From contig CM025856.1 in NCBI GenBank assembly GCA_003952965.2, positions 24,623,614-24,687,613 on the forward strand: a DNA stretch of 64,000 nucleotides, read 5' to 3'. The position numbers were made by a program, and so were the translations under genes. This document shows positions 11,977 through 23,166 of the stretch, in pieces (within the stretch, counting starts at the first letter, position 1; the number at the start of each line of letters is the position of its first letter). Below the pieces are notes generated by a model. That model was not told the origin of the DNA. It was given only the letters and a program-made list of their open reading frames with translations, and did no database searches. The DNA comes from Morella rubra. Taxonomy: Eukaryota; Streptophyta; Magnoliopsida; Fagales; Myricaceae.

Positions 11977-13443
11977 CTAGATGTTGTCGAGGTTGGCAAC
12001 AAATGCTTTGAACTTTGGTGACAGTCCTTCATATGATACAAATGTGTATATAGGGTGTTTTGTGCATGATCTTACACCTTTTCTCACAGCAATAGGGAGG
12101 TCACTATCATCATTAGTTTCGGGATTATAGTTACCTGATGGATCTTCACTTGATCTAGGACTTGGGTCAGACTCTTGGGTTTGCTCAAGAGATGCTTGTT
12201 GTTCCATCTCCTTTTGGTTCTTTCTCCTCCTTGAGTAGGTAATCAACTCATCATTCTTTGTTGATTGAATAGTGTCCAGATTTTGAGGTGGATTAGTAGG
12301 CGATTGATCTTGAGAAGGAGATTCTAGGAAGTAAGGAGATTCAAGGAAGAGATTTTGAGGAGGAATGGATTCATGATTTAGTGATGGGGGTTGGTCAGAA
12401 TTAGGAGAGAAATGAGATGATTCTTCAATATCCCAAAGCTGGTATTCCTGGATAAAATTAGTCTCCTCCTGAATATCAGATTTGGGGAAATAAGGTTGTT
12501 GCTCAAAGAAGGTGACATCCATGGAGTGATAGAACTGTTTAGTGACCGGTGAGTAGCACTTATATCCTTTTTGAGTTGGAGAGTACCCAAGGAAAATACA
12601 TTGAAGAGCTCTAGGATCAAGTTTGTCCCTTATGTTGTTGATGGACATGGACAAAGGCTGAGCACCCGAAAACTTTGAATGGGATGGTGGAGATGAGACG
12701 AGTATTGGGAAAGGACTGAAGAAGAATCTGACAGGGAGTCTGGAAGTTGAGAATACGAGATGGCATCCTATTTATGAGATATGCGGCAGTGAGAATGGCT
12801 TCACCCCAGAAAAATTGTGGTACATGGGTAGAGAACATTAGGGAGCGAGCAACATCAAGAAGATGCCGGTTTTTTCTTTCGGCAATACCATTTTGCTGAG
12901 GAGTGTTGACACAGGAACTTTGGTGAACTATACCATGACTCAAGAGATAATCATTAAGAATGGAGTTGAAATACTCTTTGGCATTGTCAGTTTTCAGAAT
13001 TTGGATTTTTGCTTGGAATTGTGTTTGGATCATGGTGTTGAAGGTTTTGAAAATCTGGTTTGCCTCTGATTTTTCTTTCATGAGGAATACCCATGTGAGT
13101 CTAGTGTGATCATCAATAAATGAAATGAACCAGCGAGAACCAGTAACATTTTTGATCCTAGAAGGACCCCATACATCACTATGAATCATGGAAAAATGTT
13201 GAGATGCTTTGTAGGATCGGTTAGGATAAGAATTACGAATATGTTTAGAAAGTTGACAAATCTCACATTGAAACTCATTTGGATTTTTATTATGGAATAA
13301 TGAAGGAAACAACTTCTCAAGATACAAGAAATTTGGATGACCTAACCTATAGTGCCACAACATAATTGCACTATCATTATTAGACCGACTCACAGACAAA
13401 GAAATAGGACTACTGGACACTGAACAATCGGATTGGTGAGTTG
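11977..13443 (-). pseudogene. Copia integrase and linker
   Basis: The GAG-pre-integrase zinc site is visible as HYRLGH...CEICQLSKH (HHCC). The DDE core follows: SDVWGP, LKTDNAKEYF and NGIAERKNRH. The reading frame shifts at about 12617-12654, after FGCSAFVHVH and before LDPRALQCIFLGYS, inside the conserved tail. A hydrophilic, Ser/Gln/Pro-rich linker follows to 11977. An in-frame TAA just upstream (near 13448) separates it from the protease. Confidence 0.92.
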
Positions 13444-13447
13444 CTCC

Positions 13448-13921
13448 TTAAGGAGGATCATTTACCTCTAGAAGATAGAGCCCAGAACACATCTTAGCAC
13501 TGCCAATTGTCTTCCCCGAGTCCAAGACCTGAAATTCACACAGGTTGGAGCCAAATTTAGTAACACAGTTGAGATCCTGAGTGAGTTTACTAATGGACAA
13601 TAAATTGCAATTTAATTTTGGCATAAGGAGAACTGAATCAAGAGTGATGTTCTCTGAAACTCTAACAGAACCTGTACCAGCCACCTTTGAGAGTGAACCA
13701 TCGGCTATTCTCACAGTTAAATTTTTATAGCATGGATTGTAAGTGGAAAAAAGCTTCTCATCTCCAGTCATATGATCAGATGCGCTTGAGTCAATAATCC
13801 ACGGACTTAGCTTCTCCTTTTTAACATTTAGAGCACTCAAAAAATTACCTTTTTGTGCCAAGGAACCGGTACCAATCACAGTGGGGGCAGGTGCAGGCAA
13901 GGATTGGCGGAACAATTTCTA
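13448..13921 (-). pseudogene. Copia protease domain with altered active site
   Basis: The protease core reads WIIDSSASDHMTG. Retroviral-type aspartic proteases of this family carry D-S/T-G, and here the glycine codon is replaced by serine (agc), giving D-S-S. The C-terminal part, LLMPKLNCNLLSISKLTQD, is normal for copia. The domain is bounded by nonsense codons: TAG after MEVL just upstream (13921 region) and TAA after EVNDPP downstream. The substitution likely abolishes cleavage (inference). Confidence 0.88.
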
Positions 13922-14889
13922 TAAGACTTCCATCTGTTCATTGCTGAAGGGAGTGGGTTCGGATGATGGTTTTTCATCCACGAAGACGAGGTTGCCTCGT
14001 CCTTCTGTGTCATTGGCAAATCGGGAAGGCTTCCAGTCTGCAGGTTTGCCGTGAATCTTCCAGCAGGTGTCCTTGGTGTGACCAGGACGTCGGCAATGAT
14101 CACACCAGGGTCGCCCTTTCTTTGGTCTGTGATCATTGTTGTTGGATGGATTTCCTCTAACTGCAAGGGCTGAGCTCTCAGGATTTGTCACAGAATCTTG
14201 AGAGCCCATGATGATCTTCTTTCGACTTTCCTTTCTCCGAACTTCTGAAAATGCTTCCCGGATATTTGGTAGTGGTTTGGATCCTAAGATTCTTCCTCGT
14301 ACTTCATCGAGATTCTTATTTAATCCAATCAGAAATTTGTATATTCTTTTCCGTTCAATAATCTGTCTATACAAGATTCCATCATCCGGACATCTCCAAT
14401 TGTGCTCCTTGAACAAGTCCAGCTGCTGCCAGTAGCGATTGAGTGTGTTGAAGTATTGAGTCACGGTTAACTCTCCTTGGCGGAAGTCATGGAGAACACT
14501 CTCCACCTCGAACAATTCCGACGTATTCTCATTGTTAGAATACGTTTCCTTGGCAGCGTCCCAAATCTCCTTTGCTGTTCCATAGAGAAGAAAATTTTCT
14601 CCATTTGTCATGTCATGACCATATTATTTTCAGCATTCCAGACTTTGAACTTTTCATCCTTCTTGTTCGGTTTGGCAGCAACTCCGTTGAGATAATCGTC
14701 TTTGCCCTTTCCGCATATGAACATCATTACGGAATGGGACCATTGGAGATAGTTGTTCCCATTAAATTTGTGTCTTGTAATGGGCATAAGGTTACTATCT
14801 GCACTATTGTTGCTGGAAGCCATGGCTTCCTGATTGGAGGTGATTTGGGAAACGGTAGCAATTGAATCACGTTTCCCGTATTTGGTCAT
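13919..14889 (-). pseudogene. Copia gag with zinc knuckle, internal deletion
   Basis: The N-terminal part (14889-14608) has the KFNGNNYLQWSHSVMMFI block of copia gag. A stop after NNMVMT, followed by a new frame at 14611 (MTNGENFLLYGTAKEIWDAA), indicates a small deletion of about 10-20 codons with frame loss. The C-terminal part carries a CCHC knuckle, CDHCRRPGHTKDTC, for RNA binding. Gag ends with a TAG where pol should follow in frame. Confidence 0.92.
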
Positions 14890-14914
14890 ACGAGGGAATT
14901 AGGGTTCAGAGAAT

Positions 14915-14926
14915 GCTCTGATACCA
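14915..14926 (-). promoter_or_regulatory. Primer-binding site (initiator tRNA-Met)
   Basis: The minus strand reads TGGTATCAGAGC, complementary to the 3' end of plant initiator tRNA-Met. It directly abuts the 5' LTR at 14927. Confidence 0.92.
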
Positions 14927-15230
14927 TATTGATGTGGAAGGAAAAACTCAATATTCCAATAATGAAGAAAGATTACATTCCCCTCAATATATAGAAGATA
15001 ATACTCGTCTATTTTAGGGATATTTACAACTTACCTAGGAAAGAATCAAAACTTCCTAAAACATAAAGCTATAAAAAACGGAAACTCATATCTACGGATT
15101 TGGTAACAGACTACCAAATCCCCTAAAATCATGGGATAAGAAAATATGATCTATTAGTTGTAGATCTCCTCAATCTTAGCCCCTAACATTGCCGACAGAT
15201 CATCAAATTAAATCTCCCTATAATTCTACA
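14927..15230 (-). repeat. 5' LTR of copia element
   Basis: 304 bp. It starts TGTAGAATTATAGGG on the element strand and ends CACATCAATA. The right flank aaaag (15231-15235) equals the left flank of the other LTR. Confidence 0.9.
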
Positions 15231-15235
15231 AAAAG

Positions 15236-15693
15236 CTTGGCATAAATGCACATAAAGTCTTTTGTGGTATAAAAAGATTACAAATTAGTCTCCAAGATAG
15301 AAAAAGTTATAAATTAGTCTACGTGGTAAAATTTCAGTTAAAAATACGTTCTTTCGTCCATCTTTGTCTTTTTCATTAACAATATATAACTTTCATCCAT
15401 CTTCGTCTTTTTTTTATTAACAATATATATTAATAAATTTCGGGGTCTATACGAGGACGTAGCATGTTGTGATTAGTATTGATTAGCATGCATATGCCAT
15501 TAATATAAGAGATGAAAATAGATAGAAGTACGTACTTTTAATAGAAATCTTACGACAAAGATTAATCTGTAAATTTTTTTAGTTTAGAGACTAATTTGAA
15601 ATTTTCTGGACTGTAAGTGAATCTAACTCAAAAAGCTTGCACAAGCGAAAGTCAAAACGCAGCCCGCGATGACACGAAACGAAGTGCACTGAA
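15236..15693 (+). promoter_or_regulatory. Upstream region of D-cysteine desulfhydrase gene
   Basis: About 460 bp between the copia element and the predicted start codon. It contains A/T-rich sequence with two or three diverged attagtct-type repeats (15285-15330 and 15560-15600). No convincing TATA box was found. The copia insertion probably displaced older distal promoter sequence (inference). Confidence 0.4.
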
Positions 15694-18600
15694 ATGTTGT
15701 GCAACCGTTTGCCACTCCGCCCTCTCAGTCTTCCGCTCGTTCCTAGTCCTCCGATCAACAAGTCCTCCGGCGCCCGACGTCTCTTCACCCTCTCTCGCTC
15801 TTACTCTCAAAAAATGGACGCCAACTCCAAAACCAACGAGGACGTCGTACCCAGGCAGCCATCGGGCTTCGAATTTTTCACCAGGAAACACTACTTCCCT
15901 CCCACCTGGGCCTCCCATCTCAATCCCATCCCCTCTCATGTCTTCTCTCTAGGCCACGTGAGCCAAACCGGCCAAACAAACGAACTTTTTTTTCTTCTCT
16001 TGTTTAGTTTCCTTTTCTCGAACTGACAGCGGCTTTCTGTTGTTCTTATCAGCTTCCAACGCCTATCCACAAATGGAACCTCCCTAATTTGCCGAACAAC
16101 ACTGAGGTTTGGTTGAAGGTAATCTCTTCATGCTCTGTCTTCATGGCGATCTTGACAAATTGTTCTGAAGGCTGAGATGTTCATTTAGATTTCTTCTTCA
16201 CTGACAGAAAATTTGGAATTATATAGCGTGATGACCTTTCCGGCATGCAATTGAGTGGGAACAAAGTGAGAAAATTGGAGTTCTTGATGGCTGATGCCGT
16301 GGCGCAGGGTTCTGACTGTGTGATAACCATCGGAGGCATCCAAAGCAACCATTGCCGCGCGACTGCCGTGGCTGCCAAGTATCTGAATCTTGACTGTTAC
16401 GTTATACTACGAACCTCTAAGGTCGACTTTTCTATTTTCGGATTTTCCCTCTCTCCAAAGTATACACATGTATTTTGTATAAAGTTGCTTGTTTGCTTGA
16501 GTAAATTGTTTGATAACCTTGTTCCGAATTATCTCTCGAGATAATGCAGGCTCTTGTGGACCAAGATCCCGGATTGACTGGCAATCTTCTTGTTGAGCGT
16601 TTAGTTGGAGCTCATATCGATCTTATTTCGAAAGAAGAATATGCAAAAATTGGAAGTGAGGTTTGTCTCTTTTTTTCCTCGTTCTGACCAATGACTTCTT
16701 ACTTGCATGTTTGGGTCACGTTTCATTACTGCATGCAACAGTGGATAATCTATAGAGGCATTCCGACTCCTTGTATTAGTATCTCCTGTACCGAAGACTG
16801 AAGCTGAAATTTCCTTGTTTAACTGATGCCGGACTTATTCAAAGAGTATCACTTAAGTTTTATTTAAGAAACTCTTGGTAAAGTTGCCACATACCTATTA
16901 GATATTTGATAATACCAAAAGTGCTAGCGGTCCTCATAATACGAAGTATGTTGTGAATCTACCACTCATCCCAAAAGCTTAAGCTAATGGAAAGAGAAAG
17001 ATTTTATTATTTAAGCTTTATTTTCTAACACTTCCCCTCGCGTGTAGGCCAGATTCTCTTTAATTGGGAGGCCCAACACGTTCAATATTTAATTGAAATT
17101 GGGATAGAGTGCGGAGTCAGGTCTTGAACTCAGGACCTTGGCTTTGATACCATGTGAATCTACCACTCATCCCAAAAGCTTAAGCTGATAAGAAGAGAAA
17201 GATTTTATTATTTAAGCTTTATTCTCTAACATATGTCACGCCAGAGGACAATTTCTTTGTAAAAGTAGGCCTATTGATAAATAGAGTTTACATGAAAGAA
17301 CAAAAGTCCCAGGGAATAGCGGGGCGAATCAATGTGAATGAGTGTAAGCTTCATTACTGAAATTATTATTGGTGCTGCTTGCTATAAATATCTTTCCGAG
17401 GACAACAGACATCAGAAATTCCTGTTTCTCATTTTGACTTTATAGATGAAGTCGGCAATCAGATGACCATAGAGAAAAAGATTAAAAATACTCCACATCA
17501 AGCGTATGTCTCAGATAAAGGTATGACCTGAATAAAGATACCCTGTTTAAGGACTTATTTCCCCTTTCCTTTTGGCCTACCATGTTTTTACTTTCAATTG
17601 GAAAAACTGGAGGAAAGAGGAGAGAAATAGTCCATATCAATCTTTAATTACTTTGCATTCCCTTCTACACTGTCTCTATTTTTTCTAATGAAGCTACCAG
17701 ATATAAACACTTAAAACCATTTGCAAATGGTGAATCAATCATTTAAGCTGTATTCTAAGATCGTTCCTCTCCTTCCCCTTCCCTTCCCCATTGTGCAACC
17801 AGATATATTGTGAACGACCAAACCTGTGTGCACGATAGCAATGACTTTTACTCATTGCACCATGCTATGGTATTGTTGTATGCATCTAGATTTGATCACT
17901 ATGTTGAATTCTTGAAAATTTGTGTTTTGTGTAGATGTTTTAAACATCATACGCTGCTATATATGCGATTGGGTATATATTTCAATTGAATGAACCATGC
18001 AAAACTTGCATGAGCATCTCAAGCACTATAAATTGTCGAGGCTAAGATGAATTAAAAGAAACACTTCTACAAAACATATAGATTTTCTAGATAGCAGTTG
18101 GCAAGGATGTAGTTTGAACTTTTCTTGAGACTCTTTTATAGTATGGTGGGATGTTGACTACATAGAGTATTTAAGCATATTCTTCATATTTTCTTGACTT
18201 CTTGAGTTTACATATATTAAATTGTTATTCTTTAGGTCCCTTGTATGCATCCTGTCTACTTGTGCGTCTCTTATCTTCCATTTTCTTGGTAAAGGGCGTG
18301 TCCATCATTGATGTGCCTTTTTTCCTCTTTTACTTTTGTTTATTATTCCTTTACCTGTCCTGACATTTGTATTGGATAATCATTGTTCATTGTATATTAC
18401 GTAAAGCTCTAGTTGCTAGATGGGCAGATTTATCCATATCAATGTTTTTTTTTCTTTTATTAGTGTTTACCCTCCATTTTTTTTTTGACTTATGGGGCTC
18501 TATGTGGCAGAACTAATGAGGTGAATAACCTCAATTCAATACCTAAGATATTTTGACTGATTGATTATGGGCTTGTCTAAGTTACATCTGGCGGACTGTA

Positions 18601-21600
18601 TTAATGTCGTATACTTGCATTCATTTTCTGATATCAAATAACCAACAGTTATTCCATTGAAAATGTATTATAGTAATTTGTCTGTGTATGGATGTTAATA
18701 TCAGAATCTTACTAACACCTTAAGAGAGAAGTTGCTAAATGAAGGGAGAAGGCCGTATGTTATTCCTGTTGGTGGATCAAACTCCTTAGGGACCTGGTGA
18801 GATTGGGTCACTTATGTCTATGCTATTTTGTTTTTCCATTAGCATCTATTGTTTTTCAGGAGCAGTAATGTTTTAATGGGACAACTAAAGTCGACTTTCC
18901 TTGTAGCTACTTGTTATTATCATATCTTGAACTTTTCAATTAGCTGAATAATGATACGGCTAATCTGGACCTGGTGAGATTGGGTCACTTATGTCTATGC
19001 TATTTTGTTTTTCCATTAGCATCTATTGTTTTTCAGGAGCAGTAATGTTTCAATGGGACAACTGAAGTCGACTTTCCTTGTAGCTACTTGTTATTATCAT
19101 ATCTTGAACTTTTCAATTAGCTGAATAATAATATGGCTGATCTGATTTTTTAAAAGAGGTTAAGTTTAGTTTATCTTGTTATTTCCTTTTCGCCATCCCC
19201 TTTAGTTTGTTTTTCTTGTTAGAAGGTTTGGGGCCTGGGTACTAAGTTTGACGCCTAGGAGCTCCACTCTTGGGTTTTGTTCCCTAGAATGGAGGTCCAT
19301 TTTGGTTCCCTTTGACTACACCTTGTGTGTTCCACAATAGTATACCTTTGGGTTCTCGGATACGCACCGTTGCATCTCGTTTAACTAACCACCGTGATTA
19401 GTATTTATGGCACTAGTTGCCAAGTTTTCTCAATTAGTTTTGGTGTGGGCTTGCACAATTTCCTCTTTATTCCAAGTTTTAATCTGCTCCTTTCTTAATG
19501 AGTTTCATTATATATTTGTTTTCCAGCCTCCCTAGAGTTCTTGATCAAATATTGTGGCAATTGTGTACTAACTGTTATATGTGGTATACATCTCTTCAGG
19601 GGCTATATTGAAGCAATTCGGGAGGTTGAGCAGCAGCTTCAGACTTCTACTGGCGATAAAAAATTTGATGATATAGTTGTAGCATGTGGCAGGTTCTAAT
19701 TTAGTCCATCCATCGGTGTTTGCTGTTATCTGTGATGTTTTATTTCTTTCAATTAGGTTCTTTCTATATTTACCTTTGTGATACTGACATAGTCCCTTTA
19801 ATTCCAAAATTAGTGGCTTCCTGCAATCAGAATAGGTGTGCTACGGTTAAGAATGCCAATTTGATGATGAGGGATAAAGGTTTATGTGCTCTAAAGTTGG
19901 GTTGTGAGACTAGTAGTTCCTTTGGGTGTGCATAAAGCCTTATGATGATCCCTTTCAGAGGCCATTTTGTCTGGTCAAATGCTCAGAGTTCAGTAACAAA
20001 TAAGTGGGCGTGACTGCTACTACTAACCATCCTCAAAAATTCAGAGAAGTGTTCTTAAACTCTGCTAACAAAACATAGATCTTCCAGCATATGTGAAGTG
20101 AATTTGCTCGCTACTGGTTCTCAAAGCATAAATTAGGGCCAACCTCCTGTTTGGAAAACTATTGATCCAGATTATTACCGTAAGCTTTCAAAGTCCCTCT
20201 GTACAGTCAGCTCAAACTGGCTGAAAATTCATTGCAGCACAAGATATTTGAGTTTAGAAATCCTAAAAAGAGTGAAAAAAGAGTATTGATTGGGTTTCAC
20301 GGTACACGAGCATAGGAAAGGCTCTCTGTAGAACTTTGGGTGTTTGACTTATTTCCTTTCAGTTTTTTCATAGAAATGTATGCTTTTCAGTGCAAAATAA
20401 AATCATCTTACACATTTTTCACCGTGGGAATATGAAACAGATCTACGATACAAAAAGTGTGAGTCTGATGATTATACTAAACCTAATTTACATAGCGTTT
20501 GGGGAGTAAAATTTTAACACAATTTTAATAAAATTTTACTTTTATCAAACACACTTCAAAATTTTACCTTTACTTTTATCACTCATTCACCAATTCCAAT
20601 ACACCTCTTTTTTAACACCAACATAAAATTTTAACAAAATTTTACTAAAATTTTATACCCAAACACTATCTTAATATGTTATATTCGTTGATTTTCAGTG
20701 GGGGTACAATTGCTGGTCTGTCACTGGGATCGTGGCTGAGTACATTGAAGGCAAAGGTTTGTCCTTCTTAATGTAGTCTCTTGTTTCATTATTGACATAT
20801 CAATTATCTTCATCTCTATGTTTCACTTATGTGTAGGTTCATGCATTCTCTGTTTGTGATGATCCCGATTACTTTCACAACTTTGTTCAAGGCCTACTTG
20901 ATGGACTCGAAGCAGGCGTTGACTCACGTGATATTGTTAACATCCAAAATGTGAGTGTTCAGCTGTCATAGAGGAGGTCTTCTATGAGAACATTAATGAA
21001 AAAGAAACTCAAACTTTTCTTTATGTTAAAGTGAGGAATTTGGGTGGGTTGCAATGTTGCAAGGGTATATGGGGTATGCACCTATTACTACACACTTTCA
21101 AGTATATTCTTGGGTATTCTTGCACTTCTCTTTCTCCTATGTATGTTTATCATTTCCTTTTCCTTTTTGCATTCTTTCTTTCCACATTAATGTTGAAAAT
21201 TAGCTGCGAAGTAGTGTTTTCCTTCTGTTTCATATTAGTAAATTGCACCCGGTGGGTCTTGAACTGGCAACCTCATCCTCCATCACTTGTTACTGATAAA
21301 ATGACTTTTCTAGTTCACTTCATTCTCAAATTCTCTGTTTCCTCTGCCCCTGCGTCCCCCCCCCGGCTTGGAGACAGGCTCAGTTCCCACAAATTGTGTA
21401 AGCCTATTCTGGAAGATTTAGCAAACAGATGATCAATCCCCAAAAATCTCATCTACTAAAATTTCATATGATGCAGTGAATGCTATACTATATTGAGCTG
21501 TGATTCACACACATACACATACACCTACACACGCATACGGACACATGTTCTCAAGATAAATTTGTCTCCAACCATGCTGGTTGATTGACTATAAAGCAAG

Positions 21601-22941
21601 AAGTAATCAGATTCTCATATTCATACAGGCAAAAGGTCTGGGCTATGCAATTAATACCTCTGAGGAGATTAAATTTGTTAGTGAAATTGCTACGGCAACG
21701 GGTGTTGTTCTTGATCCAGTATACAGGTATGGATAATACTTTGCCATCCATCATAGCTTTTCTTCAAACGTAGTTTTTACCAGAGAAGCTCACCTAATAA
21801 GACAACTTCTTGGCTACAGAAATATAAGATGCGTTTCTTGCCAGCGAATATCTCGACTAATAAAACAACTTTTGGCTGCAGAAAGATAAGCTTAATTTCT
21901 TGATAAGTAGAAGATGTATACTCTGTACAGCGGATATTTGGAAATATTTTTTAGCAAAGATGTACTAGCAGCGAACCTTTTAATAAAAGGTTATATGTAT
22001 AACTTACAACATCCAAAATTCTGACAAGAAAGAAGTGCAAATCTACTGTGACCCATCACTATCTGCCTAAAATTTGAACTTTTATGCTCTTTTTTCCCTA
22101 ACCTGTGTTGGAGTGATGCCCTAATACTTGGACTGATGATAAACGGTCTACCTACATAAGGAAGTTCCTGCTTCAAAGATTTAATTGGATGTTTGAGCCG
22201 TCATCTTTTTATTCCCTGTATCATATGCAATTAGTCCATTGGTGAAGGGATGCTTCAAAGATTCTCTCTCTGCAAAATTAATCCGTAGGAGATTTGTTGA
22301 CAGGTTTGCCTACTTCTAAAACTGTTAACCACGCAAGCAAATGACTGGTATAATGATACTCCAGCTACCAAACACTTCTTTTGGCATAATGTGGCTTTTG
22401 TTGGACTGGTGTTGTTGATACCAATGTCTGATCTACAGATTGCAAATTAGACTGCAACAATTTGATAAGAGCCCTAGCTTGATTATTTAGATTATGAACG
22501 CAACAAGATTGTGGTTATTGTTGTCTTTATGATATCTTCTTGTTGGTATACTCTTCCCTTCCTGTCTGGGTTTATCTGAGGGGGTTTAGAAAAAGAGTTT
22601 GGCCTATGTTAGTTGATGAGGAGTTTAAACCGACTATCTATGTACGGATGGTTGGTTTTTATGAGATGGGTTTGATTTGATTGACATTTCCATTTGAGAG
22701 TAAGGTCAGTTGATTTGAATCGGCAATTCCTTTCAGTGGGAAAGCTACTTATGGAATGATGAAAGATATGGCTGAGAATCCAAAGAAGTGGGAAGGCAGA
22801 AGGGTGCTCTTCATCCACACAGGTGGACTCCTGGGACTGTTTGACAAAGTTGAGCAGATGGCTTCATTTGTGGGGAACTGGCGACGAATGGATGTCCATG
22901 ACGACGTCCCTCGCAAAGACGGTACTGGAAAAATGTTCTAG
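15694..22941 (+). CDS. DCD: D-cysteine desulfhydrase, mitochondrial (ACC-deaminase family), ten exons
   Basis: PLP enzyme that breaks D-cysteine into pyruvate, H2S and ammonia. Exons: 15694-15957, 16053-16118, 16227-16421, 16550-16660, 18705-18796, 19600-19692, 20699-20756, 20837-20950, 21629-21726, 22737-22941. All introns are GT-AG. The joined length is 1296 nt (431 aa) without a stop, against about 400 aa for the Arabidopsis homologue. The first 41 residues lack Asp/Glu and are Arg/Ser-rich ([14 protein letters not shown]), fitting a mitochondrial presequence; a second ATG lies at codon 41 (15814). The PLP lysine is K123 in [11 protein letters not shown], followed by GGIQSNH. S364 (VYSGKA) and T392 (HTGG) have the 28-residue spacing of the residues reported in tomato to favour D-cysteine desulfhydrase over ACC deaminase, which has Glu at the first site. 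Introns hold a TRIM, a tandem duplication and a MITE. Confidence 0.95.
16952..17231 (-). mobile_element. TRIM retrotransposon in intron 4, 280 bp
   Basis: Two 79-bp terminal direct repeats (16952-17030 and 17153-17231) read TGTTAGA...TTCACA on the minus strand, with canonical TG...CA ends. A tRNA-Met-type primer site, TGGTATCAAAGC, is at 17141-17152, touching the 5' LTR. A purine tract, CGAGGGGAAG, is at 17031-17040, touching the 3' LTR. A perfect 5-bp target duplication, tatgt, is at 16947-16951 and 17232-17236. There is no coding capacity. This is the full signature of a terminal-repeat retrotransposon in miniature. The repeats differ at only a few bases. Confidence 0.92.
18789..19143 (+). 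repeat. 177-bp tandem duplication spanning the exon 5 splice donor
   Basis: Sequence from ggacctggtgagattggg at 18789 repeats at 18967 with a 177-bp period and only a few changes. The repeat includes the last bases of exon 5 and its donor (ACCTG|GTGAGA at 18797), so a second identical donor lies at 18974. Reading on from exon 5 gives TGG TGA, so use of the downstream donor would introduce an immediate stop. Confidence 0.9.
20495..20666. mobile_element. MITE in intron 6, about 172 bp
   Basis: The ends are inverted repeats: gcgtttggggagtaaaattt and, inverted, gtgtttgggtataaaatttt. Several aaaattttaa blocks lie in mirror order. TA flanks both sides, which would fit a 2-bp target duplication, but A/T richness makes this weak. 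Confidence 0.5.
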
Positions 22942-22970
22942 GAAAGCAAAATTGCTTGTTTCGTGTTTAG

Positions 22971-23020
22971 AGTTCGTTTAGTGATCTGTGTGATCGAACG
23001 AACTGATCACTAAACGAACT
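22971..23020 (+). other. Perfect 16-bp inverted repeat in the 3' UTR
   Basis: The stem agttcgtttagtgatc (22971-22986) is exactly complementary to gatcactaaacgaact (23005-23020), with an 18-nt loop. It lies 30 nt after the stop codon of the desulfhydrase gene, so it would form a strong hairpin in the mRNA. Function unknown. Confidence 0.85.
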
Positions 23021-23166
23021 GTTTTCGTATTGATTTATATGTAATAGACTCGTATATAAGCTTTCCGACAGACTAATAATAAATCTGCGGTTAGGTACCT
23101 ATTTGAGTCTTCCGTTTTTTTCTTTCTTCCTCTTTTAACATATAGTTCTTGCGTTTTCAAATTAAT

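Larger units (their letters stand above)
10111..15230 (-). mobile_element. Ty1/copia retrotransposon, complete structure, defective
   Basis: A 5.1-kb element transcribed right to left. LTRs lie at 10111-10426 and 14927-15230, and a perfect 5-bp target duplication, aaaag, at 10106-10110 and 15231-15235. The tRNA-Met primer site is directly next to the 5' LTR and a purine tract is next to the 3' LTR. Domain order is gag, protease, integrase, RT, RNase H, which defines Ty1/copia. Lesions: a deletion with frame loss in gag, in-frame stops at the gag-pol boundary, after protease and before RT, and frameshifts in the integrase tail and before RNase H. The LTRs differ by SNPs and by an AT-microsatellite expansion in the left copy. 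It ends only 460 bp upstream of the D-cysteine desulfhydrase start. Confidence 0.95.

Noticed and set aside
15652..15939. Minus-strand open frame of 95 codons
   Set aside because: It is antisense to exon 1 of the desulfhydrase gene and shows no domain; the GC-rich exon explains its openness.
21788..21905. Tandem repeat in intron 9 (two copies of about 57 bp with aaaacaacttnttggct)
   Set aside because: Diverged, short and without effect on splice sites; not worth a separate finding.
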